From Euclidia mi (Eukaryota > Arthropoda > Insecta > Lepidoptera > Erebidae), in NCBI GenBank assembly GCA_944739405.2, contig OX123187.2, positions 38,482,394-38,546,393 on the forward strand: DNA of 64,000 bases. The letters run 5' to 3'. The first letter of the stretch is position 1, and each line of letters opens with the position of its first letter. This document shows, piece after piece, positions 13,801-25,800 of the stretch. A program made the translations under genes and the position numbers. The notes beneath the pieces were generated by a model, which ran no database searches, had not been told where the DNA came from, and saw only the letters and a program-made list of their open reading frames with translations.

Positions 13801-16800
13801 GGTCTATCCGAACGTAAACCGATGTAGATGAAAAACAGGGCAATATTTCAAGACCCTGGACCAAAAATATTCAAAATTTGGCTACCTGTAGTTTTACAAA
13901 TCTGTGTATATAAAATCCTTGCGTTACTGACTGACTGACAGACAAGCTACAGCCGAAACCACTCGGCGCAAGAAGCTGAAATTTAGCATGTATGTTCCTT
14001 GGGGACCGTAGGGGTGCACTAAGACGGGATTTCCCAAAATTCCCACGGAGTCGGGCAAAACGGAAAATTCGAAAATAAGTGCGTGCGAAGCCGCTGGCGT
14101 CGACTAGCTATAATACATTAACAATATCAGACGGGTGAAAAGAATATCACTTTATTTTAACGCAACAAATATTCTTTTTTGTTATCAGGTGATGCGTATG
14201 AGCTCCGGTGCGCTGGCACAGACGACGGCTGGACAAGTCGTTAATCTTCTGTCAAACGACGTCAACCGGTTCGATTACGCCTTCATCTACAGCCACTGCA
14301 TTTGGTTACTACCATTCCAAGTAGTCCTCATCTGCTATTTAATGTACCTAAAGATCGGTTACGCAGCTTTTGTTGCCATCCTTAGCATTATAATGCAGAC
14401 CATACCAGTCCAGTGTGAGTATTAAACATATGTATGATTCTTTTTAATACAGTCAGCAAGTTCAATCGGTGCATGTTTGACATTCCATATTATGTTCTCA
14501 TCATACCCATTGTGCAAGCCCGATCACCGAGCGAATAAGAGTTTATTTTCGTTTTGCTTTACTTCTGCCTCTATCTATGCCTGCCATAGGTTATCTAGCT
14601 AAATGCTACTATGGAGTAGGCTGACGGCATTATTCTCCTCAAATATTTTTTATGTCACCGAACAACCTTAGAGCCTGAACGCACTAGTGGTTGGCCGCAA
14701 TGCGGCGTGCCGCATGCGGTTGGTCGAAGTAGGCATAGACGTTAGCCGCAAGTTAGTAATCAGGGGGCCAATTCTCCTATTTTTATATGACATTGATATT
14801 ATATTTTGAATGGACTCAGAAGCGGTATTCCGATAACCTAATGTCATTCTCATTACCGTATAATTTGAAATAATCAGTACGTCGTTGACAAATATTTTGA
14901 CACTTGTTTCAATTTACGATCTCGTTACAACTTCGTTAAATTATCAGATAATTTATAAGAATACGCTTTTTGTGACGTAAGTATGACACCGACATGATAT
15001 CGAAACTATATTTATTTAGGAGAATTGGGCCCTTGATCGTGTGTTTTCACATTAAAATCGAATAATTGTATATTGTAAATAGTTAATACGAAATATTAGA
15101 AAATCCTAAAAATATTTAAGAAAATCCTAAAAATATTTATTATACTTGCAGTTTTCATGAGTAAATTAGTCGCAAAGGTGCGGATGATAATCGCAAGCAG
15201 AACAGATGAGCGAGTGCGCATCATGACGGAGATCATTAGTGGCATGCAGGTACGTTAATCTACTTTTTTAGTAAACCGTTGCTTACGGCTTGCTATTTGA
15301 CCTAGTAAGGCTTACTGGGTCATCTAACATACTTCATAACAGGCAATATATATACGCATTGCATTTATGTTATCAGCTTTTGCCACTGATCTCCTTCCTA
15401 TCAGTTTTCTCCTCTTACCATTTAGGAAAGGAGATTATGCAGTCAAATTATGCAATACCTATAGCTACATACAAAACCCTGCAGTGAAGTGGCATCAGAA
15501 CGCCTGACGGTAACAAAAACAATTTCTATAATAACGTGCCTGGACTATCCCTCTGAAGAATTTCAGAGGCGCTTAGATGGCTCTGAATATTAACATTTAA
15601 TTATTTTGTTCTAGGTTATAAAAATGTATGCTTGGGAGAAACCTTTTGAGAAAGTAGTAGCACTCGCGCGCAAGAAAGAAATCACGTCGTCTATGTACCT
15701 TCGAGAAATGCATCTCAACTATATCGTGTTCATCCCCAGATTTTGTCTTTATATCACACTGGTCACGTATGCCTTATTTGGCTACCAAGTCACTGCAGAT
15801 ATTGTGAGTATTTATAAAACACTATTTTAAAATCAACGAAGCATGAAAAAATATGGGTTGTGTCTTATGATTAGTTGTTTTTATTCTTGTAACATGAGAA
15901 ATATATGGGATATCGTCTGATGTTCTACATGTGTAATTTGCAGGTGTTCCCGTTGGCGCAATTTTTCAACGTACTGCAAGGAACCCTGTTGATCATCACG
16001 TCTACTGCTATAACGTTTTTAGCAGAATCATTGACATCAGTACGACGTCTCGAAGCATTCATGTTATTCGGTATGGTAATCCCGTGTTATATTTCCTTAT
16101 ATATAATAATTTCATTATTTAGGATTGAATTACTGCAAATTTTGTATAAAACAGATGAACGGGAAGACCTACGCAGTGTTCCCGAAGTAGATATCGCTAA
16201 ATTAGTACAAAGCGTAAAAAAACAAAAAGAAGTTCAAGTTGTTGGTGAAACTGATCGCCAGCCAAACAAGACAGTTGAAGACAGCGAAGAGGGTATCTTC
16301 AACCCTGGTAAGTACGAAAAGAAAAGCATAAACCAATTTAATAAATGACGTAAACTGAACATCGTAAGCCGACACAATTTTTTAACCCACGTGTAACGTA
16401 GATCAAAAAGTTCGCAGAATGTGCTTATATATATATGAAAATCATCTCAATGTATCTTCAATTAAGTTTGTTTGAAGAATTTTAACAATTTATTCCAAAC
16501 TTCGAGATAGAGTACTTTATATTTGGCAGGTTTTATACCTTCCAAATAGAAAGTAAAGTACTACCGGTAACACGAAATCGTTAAATTTTATCTTTTCGTG
16601 ACCGACCAATGTCTGTCACTCTATCTCGATGTTTGGATGCAATACCTACCTATATGAGAATACCTAGACTTGGTCGTTATGTCGAGCAATTAAATGCTTC
16701 GGTTATAAGGCATTGATCACTTCTTATATGACCATGACGACAGACACACGGTGCGCAGTCGACCACAGTTCTATGATTGAACGGTCTTCAACGATCAAAA

Positions 16801-19800
16801 CTATTTCAGAACACACTAAAAAAATGTAGTTCAGTTATATTTGCCGTAAAATGACAATAAAAGGTTCTTTCCTAATATCAGTAAAGAGTATTGGGAACCT
16901 AATGCATCACGATTTAACTTGAATTTCAGGATTTAACAGCGATGAAAAAGGTATTTTAAGCTCAGCCATTTTACCAGTGCCACTAAATCCAGACGTTGCT
17001 ATCCATATACAAAATGTGTACGCTAACTGGACTGAAGACGGGCCCACTACTTTGAAGAATCTAAACCTCATGGTTCCTAAAGGCAAACTTTATACCATAA
17101 TAGGAGCAGTTGGATCAGGAAAGGTAAAAAACATTGAACACACATATTTTTTTAGTCCTACTGATTTTACTTTAAAAATCTAAATATGTTTGTCATCAAT
17201 AAACAGAGCTTTTGTAACAAAATTCTGAGTAAATAAGTATAAAATGTATGTAGTGTATTGGGTAGTTTCCAAATTCTTTACCTAAAACTATTTTTGTCTC
17301 AATTACAGAGCTCTGTTCTTCAATTACTAATAAACGAATTGCCATCCAGCAGTGGTCGCATAAACCTATCTGGGCCACTCTCTTACGCCGCTCAGGAGCC
17401 TTGGCTCTTCGTTGCTTCTGTCAGACAGAACATACTATTTGGTCTCCCGTACAACGCTAAAAAGTATAATGAAGTAGGTATTGTTCTACAATTAAAATAT
17501 TATCCTTTATAAGTTACAGTTAGTTCTTTTACTCTAATTCATCTTATTTTACATCTGCAGGTTGTAAAAGTGTGTGCCCTTCAAAAGGATTTTCAACAAT
17601 TTCCACATGGTGATCAGACACTGGTTGGAGAAAGGGGTGTTTCCCTGTCTGGCGGTCAAAGAGCCAGGATTAATCTCGCCAGGGCTGTTTACAGACAAGT
17701 ACATAATTTCATACTCCTTTTATATGCTTTAACAAGTTATAGCCAGGAAAACATCAATTTAGACATGCAGCTTCTATTAAACACTTTATAATAGTAATGA
17801 TTTAAAAAATCAACAACGAACCACCACAAGAATACTATGCTTTTAAGGATCCACGACTCTCTTGTAGAAACATGATGATTCTAATTCATTGATATGATGA
17901 TGACTCAGGTGTAACTAATGATATCAATGGAATCATAGGATGCGCGATTATAAAGCCAATAATTTTTATATCTTATCATAATTATGAATTATATCTATCT
18001 CTTCGCGTCTGTAAGCTCGTATCGTTGACTAAACTGTAAGCTACGCGCACAGCGGTTCCGCAATTTCTGGTAATTTGCCGAATAATGTCAAAACTACAAT
18101 ATTGACCCAGTTGATCAATTTGCAAGAACTTAAGCATTTTGCTGCATGTATTATCTGGTTTCGATGAAGAGCTTAGTTATTTTTTACTTTTGAAAAGAGG
18201 GATCAGCCTTATCCTTTGCTAGAAATCTTTGCAAGATCAGCTACAACCGAACCTACTATGAAATATTTTGGTTTCGCTCTTCAGGCTGACATTTACCTGC
18301 TGGACGACCCTCTGTCGGCGGTGGACGCGCATGTGGGGCGGCAGCTGTTCGACGAGTGCATCAGCGGCTACCTGCGCCACGCCACGCGCGTGCTCGTCAC
18401 GCACCAGCTGCACTACCTCAAGGCCGCCGACTACATCGTCATCATGAACAACGTAATCATTTAACACTTCCAGATTATCAACTACCATGGCATAATACTG
18501 ATTATAGTCATTTCAACGTCATCAGTCAATCAGTAGATTCAGATTTGCAAATTTTTACATAGTCCCAGTTACTGACCAAACACTGAACTCAATTGTTCTT
18601 AAAAACTTCAATCAATAAACCCGTAACATTTTTTTAAAAAACCTAATTACGTTTGTACAATGTAATAATAAACTGCTGTTTGGTGTGTTCAGGGAAGAAT
18701 CGAAGCCAAAGGAACGTACGAAGAGTTGCAGAGCACGGGCAAAGAATTTGCGAAACTTTTATCATCTTGCCATGATGAAAACGAAGACAAAAATATGTAC
18801 CTGGAGATACCATCGTCACTGTCTAGAGGCAATTCTGCTAGAGTAAGTTTCATCCGATCGTATTGCAAATTCTTAAAATAATGATGATACATACATACAT
18901 ACATATCGTCACGCCTTTTATCCCCGAAGGGGTAGGCAGAGGTGTATTTCTACACCCACTCTTCGCCAGATATACTTTAGTCCCACGTAATAAGGGGCGA
19001 GCCTATTGCCGTACCGGGCACATTTCCAGACTCCGTGCTGCTACTGAGAATTTCGTGACAGAAAATCTCAATAACACTGCCCGACCCAGGAATCGAACCC
19101 GGGACCTCCCGATCCCACGCGCACATTTATGCCGCGAGACCAACGAGGCAGTCGTATAGGGTTTGATGTCGAGTTTTCCGTCTCTACGCAAAGATGGTAT
19201 TTGCATCGTGTTATCCCTTAGTCGCCTCTTACGACACCCACGGGAAGATAGGGGGTGGTGACGCTTGTATTCTATGCCATCAACCACACGGCAATATAAT
19301 AATGATGATCAAGAAAATATTTCAAAATTTTCACATAAATTACAACATGAGATGAAAACGCACCATGATAACTATCCAACAAACATTTATGTAGTCGCCG
19401 CAACGTGCCAATTTTAACTTTTGGTTGCATTAGCAATTCCTAAATACGTCGCTGTCATGTCGACACGATCGAGAATAGGCCCATTTTATACGAATCAGTG
19501 TCGTAATAGAGTCACGTAATCGTCACATAAGTAACGTATTAGTCGCGTCACGGTATTTATTGCCGCTGTTTTACGACACTTTGTCGACTGACAGTGCAAA
19601 TCATGACATTTTTACAGGATTTTGATGTAACGTAATCAGATAAATGTAGTAAATTGTGACCTAAAAACTGTGTCGGAGAATTCTTAATTATGTTGCGTTA
19701 CAGTTTTACTAGCATTTTATTTATTATCGGGCGGATCCACGGGAAGGTCTAAGACTTCAAGCCCCCATCCTCTCAATCATCTGCTTTCATCCAAAAACAA

Positions 19801-22800
19801 ATTACTTTTCTGGTTTCCTTGTTAAATAATAATCATTTATTTGCAGACATTGAAGTTCATAGAATTAGATTGTAGATATTGACATAAGAACATATTCATG
19901 AATTACAAATAAGCATAATAACAAAAATAACATACCTAATTGAAATACATCACAAATTACATAATAATGTCATAATAGACACGAATCACATAAAAAATAA
20001 CACAAAACACACCCATAAAAATCACAAATAGGCATAATAATAATAACATAATAGGAAAAAATAATAAAATTAAAAAATGCACGTACCTACAGCTAAAACA
20101 TTCACTTACTAGGTTCAAACCGAAACCAAAATAATAATAAACTCCCGAAATTAGGATGTCAACTAATCGTGCCACGTTCAAATTTACCAGCTGTTTTATA
20201 GTGAATTGTCGAAAGCTTCTCAGTAGTACTTTATCAACCGTTAGTAGTCTATCTATTTAAATATTTATTTTTATTTGTATGTACATTTATATGTATTTAT
20301 GTATATATACAAATGTATGTATTTATATATGTATATATTTATGCGTATGTATGGATCTTGTATGTATTTATAGATTTTATAGTATGTATTATACCGTGTA
20401 TTCTATTTTATTTTACTCTCTTTGCGTACTGCCATGACCATCTCTGCATCACCCAAGGGTTGACTGGGAGAAAATGCCTATAGGCATTAAGTCCGCCTTG
20501 TGCAATGTATTTTGCAGGAAAATTTTAAATAAAAATAAAATAAATAAATAAAATAAGTCACCCAAAACATAACTGCCTCTGGACATACTGTATTTGTAGA
20601 TATTGAAATTCGCTATCTTAATCTTAATCTTAATATATAAAATCCTTGCGTTACTGACTGACTGACAGACACGCTACAGCCGAAACTATTGGGCGCAGGA
20701 AGCTGAAATTTGGCATGTATATTCTTTGGGGACCGTAGGGGTGCACTAAGAAGGGATTTCCCGAAATTCCCACAGGATCGGCCAAAACGGGTAAATTAAA
20801 AATAATGCAGGCGTAGCTGCTGACGTCCTCTAGTATTGTATAAACAAACTTATAATTCACTTTTTCAGTTATCAAAGCGTCGTGCATCACATATCTCTTC
20901 TACAGGGAGCGAAGTGCCCGCTCAAAAAATCAAAGAAGAGGAAAATGTATCGGGTTCGATGGGTTGGCATGTCTACGGTGCTTATTTGAAGGCTAGTGGC
21001 AAAACATCACAATTACTGTTTTTAATCTTTATACTGCTCGTAGGACAGCTCTCGGCAGCACTCTGTGATTACTGGGTTACGTTTTGGTGAGTATTTATGA
21101 TGTTTCTTAATTACTTTAATTAAGAAGCCCTGAAAAAATACCAAAGATACCATCTGACTATTCTCGATTATTTTGTATTATTTTTTTATTGGCACGTTCA
21201 TTCAGAAGTTATTTGTATAATAAATTAAAATATATTTCACTGATGATGTTATTTACAGGACCAAAGAGGTCACTACTATGAAGGAAATGGCAGCAAATAA
21301 TATGTCCCCAAATAATACACAAGCTGATAGCGTGGCACGCACACTTTTACAAAACAACGATACTTACGATATGACCAGCTACTTCACAGGAGTCTTACAA
21401 AATCCAGGTATCATTGTGAATACGCATCCCCTAATTTTGTCTATATTCAAACCTCAGTATGCTTAAAGATAACTCTTAGAACCTTGCTGATTAATCATAA
21501 ATTGGCTAAATCATTTGAAATCCTATTGAATAATTATGCAATCCTAGATATAAAGTAACAATATTATAAATCACATACATAATAATATGTAAGTTACATA
21601 ATAATGAGACAAAAATTTCACACGCGCTACCTTCGACTTAACCGTTAAGGTCACTTGCATTTCTATAATGACTTATATGATTTTTTTTCTAGATCTGGAT
21701 ATCCACGCATACGTTGGACCTCTAGCTACAACGCAATATCTGTGCGTGTACACAGTATTAATTGTCTGCTGTTTCATACTGGTCACAATACGCGCCCTTT
21801 TGTACTTCAAGATGTGTATAACTGCTTCTCGAAACCTTCACAATGATATGTTCCGCTCAATGCTTAGAGGCGTCATGAGGTTCTTCGACTCTAATCCATC
21901 AGGTAGGCAAAATGTATCCTTCTTATAAACTTCCATCTGTATGAAATTCGTAGCTCCTTTTAATTCTATTAACCACAAGTTTCAATTCTTTTATCACACA
22001 ACACTTTTCATAAAGTTGCATCGAAGCCTTATTAAGTGCTGTGATAAACATCCGACTCTCATTTTTGTCCACAGGCCGCATACTGAACAGATTCTCCAAA
22101 GACATGGGTGCTCTGGACGAACTACTACCTCGTTTCTTGTTAAACTGTATCCAGATTTACCTCATAATGTTTAGTGCCCTCGCTTTGAACGCTGCCGCTC
22201 TCGTTTGGACACTGCTACCAACCGTCATCGTCATGTTACTGTTCTACACAATCTTTGAAATATATTTGAGATCTGCTCAGTCCATCAAGCGTTTGGAAGG
22301 CACTAGTAAGTAAAAACGTTTTTTGTACTACTTTTCCTCAATGACCGTATGCAATTAAACATCTTACCGTATTTTAAACTCTGACATTACAGTATATAAG
22401 AGCCTGTCAAAGATTTTAAGTATATTCGATAGTATACTTAAAATCTTTGATGAGCTTATATACTTAGTACAAATATATTCATATAATTTTCTGCAACGAA
22501 ATTATCAAAAAGGTAATCTTTTAATCTATTTAAAATAATACATAGGCAAATAGTGCAAGTGATTTTAAATCACTTTTCAATTTGCTTTCTTACAGCTCGC
22601 AGTCCCGTATTTTCTCATATGTCAGCTACTCTTAATGGTATAAGTACGATTAGATCTGCTGGTGCAGAGAAAAGGTTGATTCAAGAGTTCGACCGGTTCC
22701 AGGTAATTAATACACGTTCCAACTCGTCTTATAAATACTAATTAATTTAACTAGAATTATACAAAATTATCTTCAAAAGCGCACTTACACAATACAATGT

Positions 22801-25800
22801 TTTGTGTCTAGGATATCCATACATCCACATGGACTGGCTACTTGGCGACTGGAGTAACGCTGGGCTTCTGGTTAGATTTTCTTTGCGTATTATACCTAAC
22901 TGTTGTTATCGTCGCCTTCCTCCTGATCGATAGCGGTAAGTGCTCAAATTTAAAAAAGGCATCTTAATAATGTAAATATGTCTCTTTAAATCATTGATTT
23001 ATCGCATTCCTCGGGCACACGCTCCTGGAACCCGTGGGTCACCCAATGTGTGCGAAACCTTAAACTGATGAAATTTATATGTACAACAGATACAATTTTC
23101 TCTGGTAATGTGGGGCTGGCGATATCGCAAACGTTGGCCTTGACTGGTATGCTGCAGTATGGCATCCGCCAGACCGCCGAAGTGATCGCACAGATGACCA
23201 GCGTTGAACGTGTCCTGCAATATACAAACATTGAACCTGAACCAAAATGGGATAAAGGAGGTTTGTAACCTTAAAAATGTAGTTGATTTTCGTTTCTATC
23301 TCAGCCTCAATATATCAAAAAATGTGTCTTATCATCATCTTTGGACGATGACGATGACGACTTTATACCGTTTACATACAAGACTCTCGCTTTAAACCCA
23401 GGAGTTTGCTTCCTGGTACAAGCAGATGAATGATATAATACAGTACATAAGCTTTGGTATCTTAAGGTTTATCTTAAAGTGTATTATACCGAACAAAAAA
23501 CTAAATGTGGTATTTTAGAAACAAAACGTCTCGATCAGACTGCTGAAACATGTAGAAGCGTTAATTTTCAGAGCTCACCCTATGAACAGTATGTTCATAT
23601 CGTACAAATATTGCACGTCGTTTAGTGGATTGCTGCCAAATAAATTTGATTCAATTACTACTGGATGTTTTAACATAGTAGTGTGTGTGCATATAACAAA
23701 ACAATCAATTTAATAAAAACCCACAAACATATTATAACTAGAATTATTTTGCATCCCTGAAATATTTTTTTTTTTTTAATGAAAATAAGTTAATTACATT
23801 TCAAACAAGCAGTTGTTAGTTCCATTAAACAGCAGTATAGTTAAACATTTGACTTTATTGTTTTTAGAACCGAGAAGGCAAGATTTTATATTTAGTATAT
23901 TTCCACTAGTCTCGGAGTAAAGAGTAAGTAGTATATTTTTTGTACAGATAGAGAAACTCCATCGGATTGGCCGCGGCGTGGACGCATCGAATTTAAGAGC
24001 TGCTGCATGAAATATACCCCGGAGGACTTACCTGTGCTCAAGAATCTAAACGTAGTTATTGAAAGTGGATGGAAGGTTTGTAAAATATACACTGTATTAC
24101 AGAAGAGCCATTTACCTTTACGTGTACTAAACGAGCAATCATTTAGTGGACTGAACTTCGAAAGCCATGTTCTGATTTTGCTTCTCGAAGATCGAAGTCT
24201 CGATCTCAAGTCACGAACAACAAAATAAATCATTATTTGTTCTGAAACATTTCGTAGTTTCTCGATCAAAAAAATGGAAGGCCTAACTAAATGTTTCACT
24301 TATTTTTTTATCATAAAACGAAAGAAATATTTTCGAAGCATTAATCTAATTTAGTACGTAACTATTAAATTTAGTACAAATAAGATGATAGGTAAATAGA
24401 ATTGGTCTTTTTTCCAGGTGGGCATCGTAGGTAGGACGGGTGCTGGCAAGTCTTCGCTGATCTCTTCGCTGTTCCGTCTCGCTATCGTGGAGGGAGAAGT
24501 ACTCATTGATGACATCGATACCGGTCTTCTAGCGCTGCAGGTACGTACTGCACTTGAATATAACACATAAGAAAGGTTATAAGTACGAAATGGTGTTTTT
24601 CACGATATAGCAACACAATAAAAAAAAAGGGAAATGAAACGAAAAAAGGAATGACCCTGAGTTTATTTCGGCCTTTCTACTCAAGAGGTCATGTAGCTAG
24701 GGAATGCCGGCATCCCGGGCAGCGTCGCGGCAAAGTATGCTAATCGCAAATCCCGTGACTCCGCCACTACACGGGACCCGTAGGGACACCTCGGTGGCTT
24801 TAGTTGGTATGCCCCGAACGACTGTAGGGGATAGCCTCCACAAGCGCCAAACCCGCCCGATCACTCTCGTTATTCAATCATGTGCTCTAGGGCCGGGTGG
24901 CGGAGTCGAGATGGCTCGTATGGAGAGTTTCGAACGTAGTCAACAAAAAGACATTATCTGTCTGTATATATACAATTCTTGCGATACCTACTGACTGAAA
25001 AAAAAACAACATAGAAATTATACGGCGCAGGAAGCTGAAGTTTGACATGTATGTTCCTTGAAACCGTAGAAGTACACTAAGAAGGGATTTCCCGAAATTC
25101 CCACGGAATAAGGAAGAAAGGATAACCAAATAAATGTTTGGGCGCAGCTGCGGGCGGGCATCCTCTAGTCTAAAATAAGGATTTAGACTTGTCTATGAGT
25201 TGTGAACAACCTCCTTCTTTCTCTTAGCGTTATCCCAGTTTCAGTCTGGGGTCCGCTTTCTAGTCTAACCGGATTTGGCTGAATATTAGCTTTTCCACGG
25301 AGCGACTGCCTGTCTGACCTCCGCAACCCGAAGGGATAGCCATATTCCATGGTTTAGACTAGTGTCAGTTTATTTAAAAGGTACTGACGCCCTGTAACGA
25401 CTGTCAAAGATCTTCATGACAACCGGGACCGACGGCTTAACGTGCTCTCCGAGGCACGGGACAGGCGATAATTAACAATTTAATACGCACATAACTCCGA
25501 AAAGTCATTGGTGCGCGCCGTGGATTCGAACCTGATACCCTCTGCATGGCAGTCTGTTGGTATATCCACTCGGCTATCGCTGCCTTGTAAACAACCAAAA
25601 ATGTAATGAAATAGATAATAAAATCTATTATGTCTTTAATGGTCTTAGTGACTAAAATTGTATTTAGACTAATAAACATTATACAACAGGATCTGCGCTC
25701 GAAGATATCCATCATTCCTCAAGAGCCTGTCTTGTTTTCGGCGACGGTGCGTTACAATTTGGATCCCTTCAACAACTACGACGATGAACAACTTTGGAAA

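Larger units (their letters stand above)
1840..14188 (+). other. 12.3-kb intron 3 of the ABCC gene
   Basis: The intron between the exon ending SLIYRK and the exon starting VMRMSS. It is inflated by mobile elements listed separately: mariner, SINE, R1-type LINE, Transib, solo LTR, Helitrons and an R4/Dong-like LINE end. Stretches 1840-2420 and 8984-9438 hold only AT-rich DNA in which I see nothing specific. Confidence 0.85.

Noticed and set aside
16083..16154. Extra membrane helix encoded between TMD1 and NBD1
   Set aside because: It coincides with a GT-AG bounded 84-bp stretch, and removal restores the family junction; treated as an intron.
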